Below are positions 63,837-64,000 of a stretch of DNA of 64,000 nucleotides, piece by piece. Source of the DNA: Erodium maritimum (lineage: Eukaryota; Streptophyta; Magnoliopsida; Geraniales; Geraniaceae); the NCBI GenBank assembly GCA_963921825.1, contig OY997594.1:12343001-12407000 (forward strand), read 5' to 3'. The notes under the pieces were generated by a model. That model saw only the letters and a list, made by a program, of their open reading frames with translations. It was not told where the DNA came from and did no database searches. The translations under genes were made by a program, and so were the position numbers. How positions within the stretch are numbered: position 1 is the stretch's first letter; the number at the start of each line of letters is the position of its first letter.

Positions 63837-64000
63837 TGCCTTTATGATGAAGAAATCAAATATTAAGTTAACAAACATGTGATTTTTAGAATCTAGGTAA
63901 TTCTTCGTTTATTTTTTTGCAGGTTCTTTCATATATGGAGTGACAAGAGTAGAACCATGTGATACCAAGTATAAACATCATTACTAACACCAGATGTACT
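63837..64000 (+). other. Right window end, with a splice-acceptor-like site
   Basis: A pyrimidine-rich stretch ends TTATTTTTTTGCAG at 63922 and is followed by GTTCTTTCATATATGGAG. This is a good plant acceptor and may start the exon after the one split by the Copia. The window ends before this can be tested. Confidence 0.35.

Overview
The window looks like nuclear DNA of a flowering plant, probably a eudicot. It carries Arabidopsis-type TTTAGGG-like repeats, Tekay/Del-type Ty3-gypsy and Ty1-copia retrotransposons primed by initiator tRNA-Met, plant L1-type LINEs, TRIMs, hAT-like and other short inverted-repeat elements, and spliced genes with short introns. Most of the sequence is transposon-derived and very few host genes remain. 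No CRISPR array, operon, rRNA or tRNA gene was seen.

Layout. 1-5470 holds a huge inverted repeat of degenerate telomere-like motifs, flanked by about 115-bp AT-rich units. 5471-8660 has LINE remnants. 8671-11890 has one complete TRIM with a target-site duplication (TSD), and a second TRIM interrupted by an RRM-type LINE. A small 68-aa gene lies at 12444-12650. 13735-18424 contains a truncated Tekay element and a solo LTR, both on the minus strand. Two paralogous minus-strand genes of the plant nucleoredoxin-like (thioredoxin-fold) family lie at 20015-21364 and 27231-29438. Between them are LINE debris, a 501-bp tandem duplication and a fragment of a third paralogue. 29984-31508 holds two decayed Myb/SANT-like genes, followed by two MITE-like elements.

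33504-62350 is a single Copia element (about 7.0 kb of its own sequence, minus strand, TSD GAGCA) swollen to 28.8 kb. One solo LTR (56746-60372, TSD GAAAT) sits just upstream of its gag. A second solo LTR (36372-54565, TSD GTTGT/GTTGC) sits in its pol gene, and that LTR was itself hit by a Tekay/Del-type gypsy element (39359-53951, TSD TTCTC). The gypsy element now has the structure LTR-internal-LTR-internal-LTR, with the last two units truncated. The Copia may have landed in a host exon, because an open frame with splice-like ends reads across its two flanks. A nonautonomous hAT-like element (62648-63828) follows.

Themes. The two nucleoredoxin-like genes lack all CxxC active sites, and one copy has lost the exon encoding its first thioredoxin domain. 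All five Tekay-type LTR families share a GAGC...GCTC hairpin just before a CAG|G-like acceptor, with donor-like sites about 0.6 kb into several LTRs. This suggests a conserved intron inside the LTR that houses fast-changing tandem repeats.
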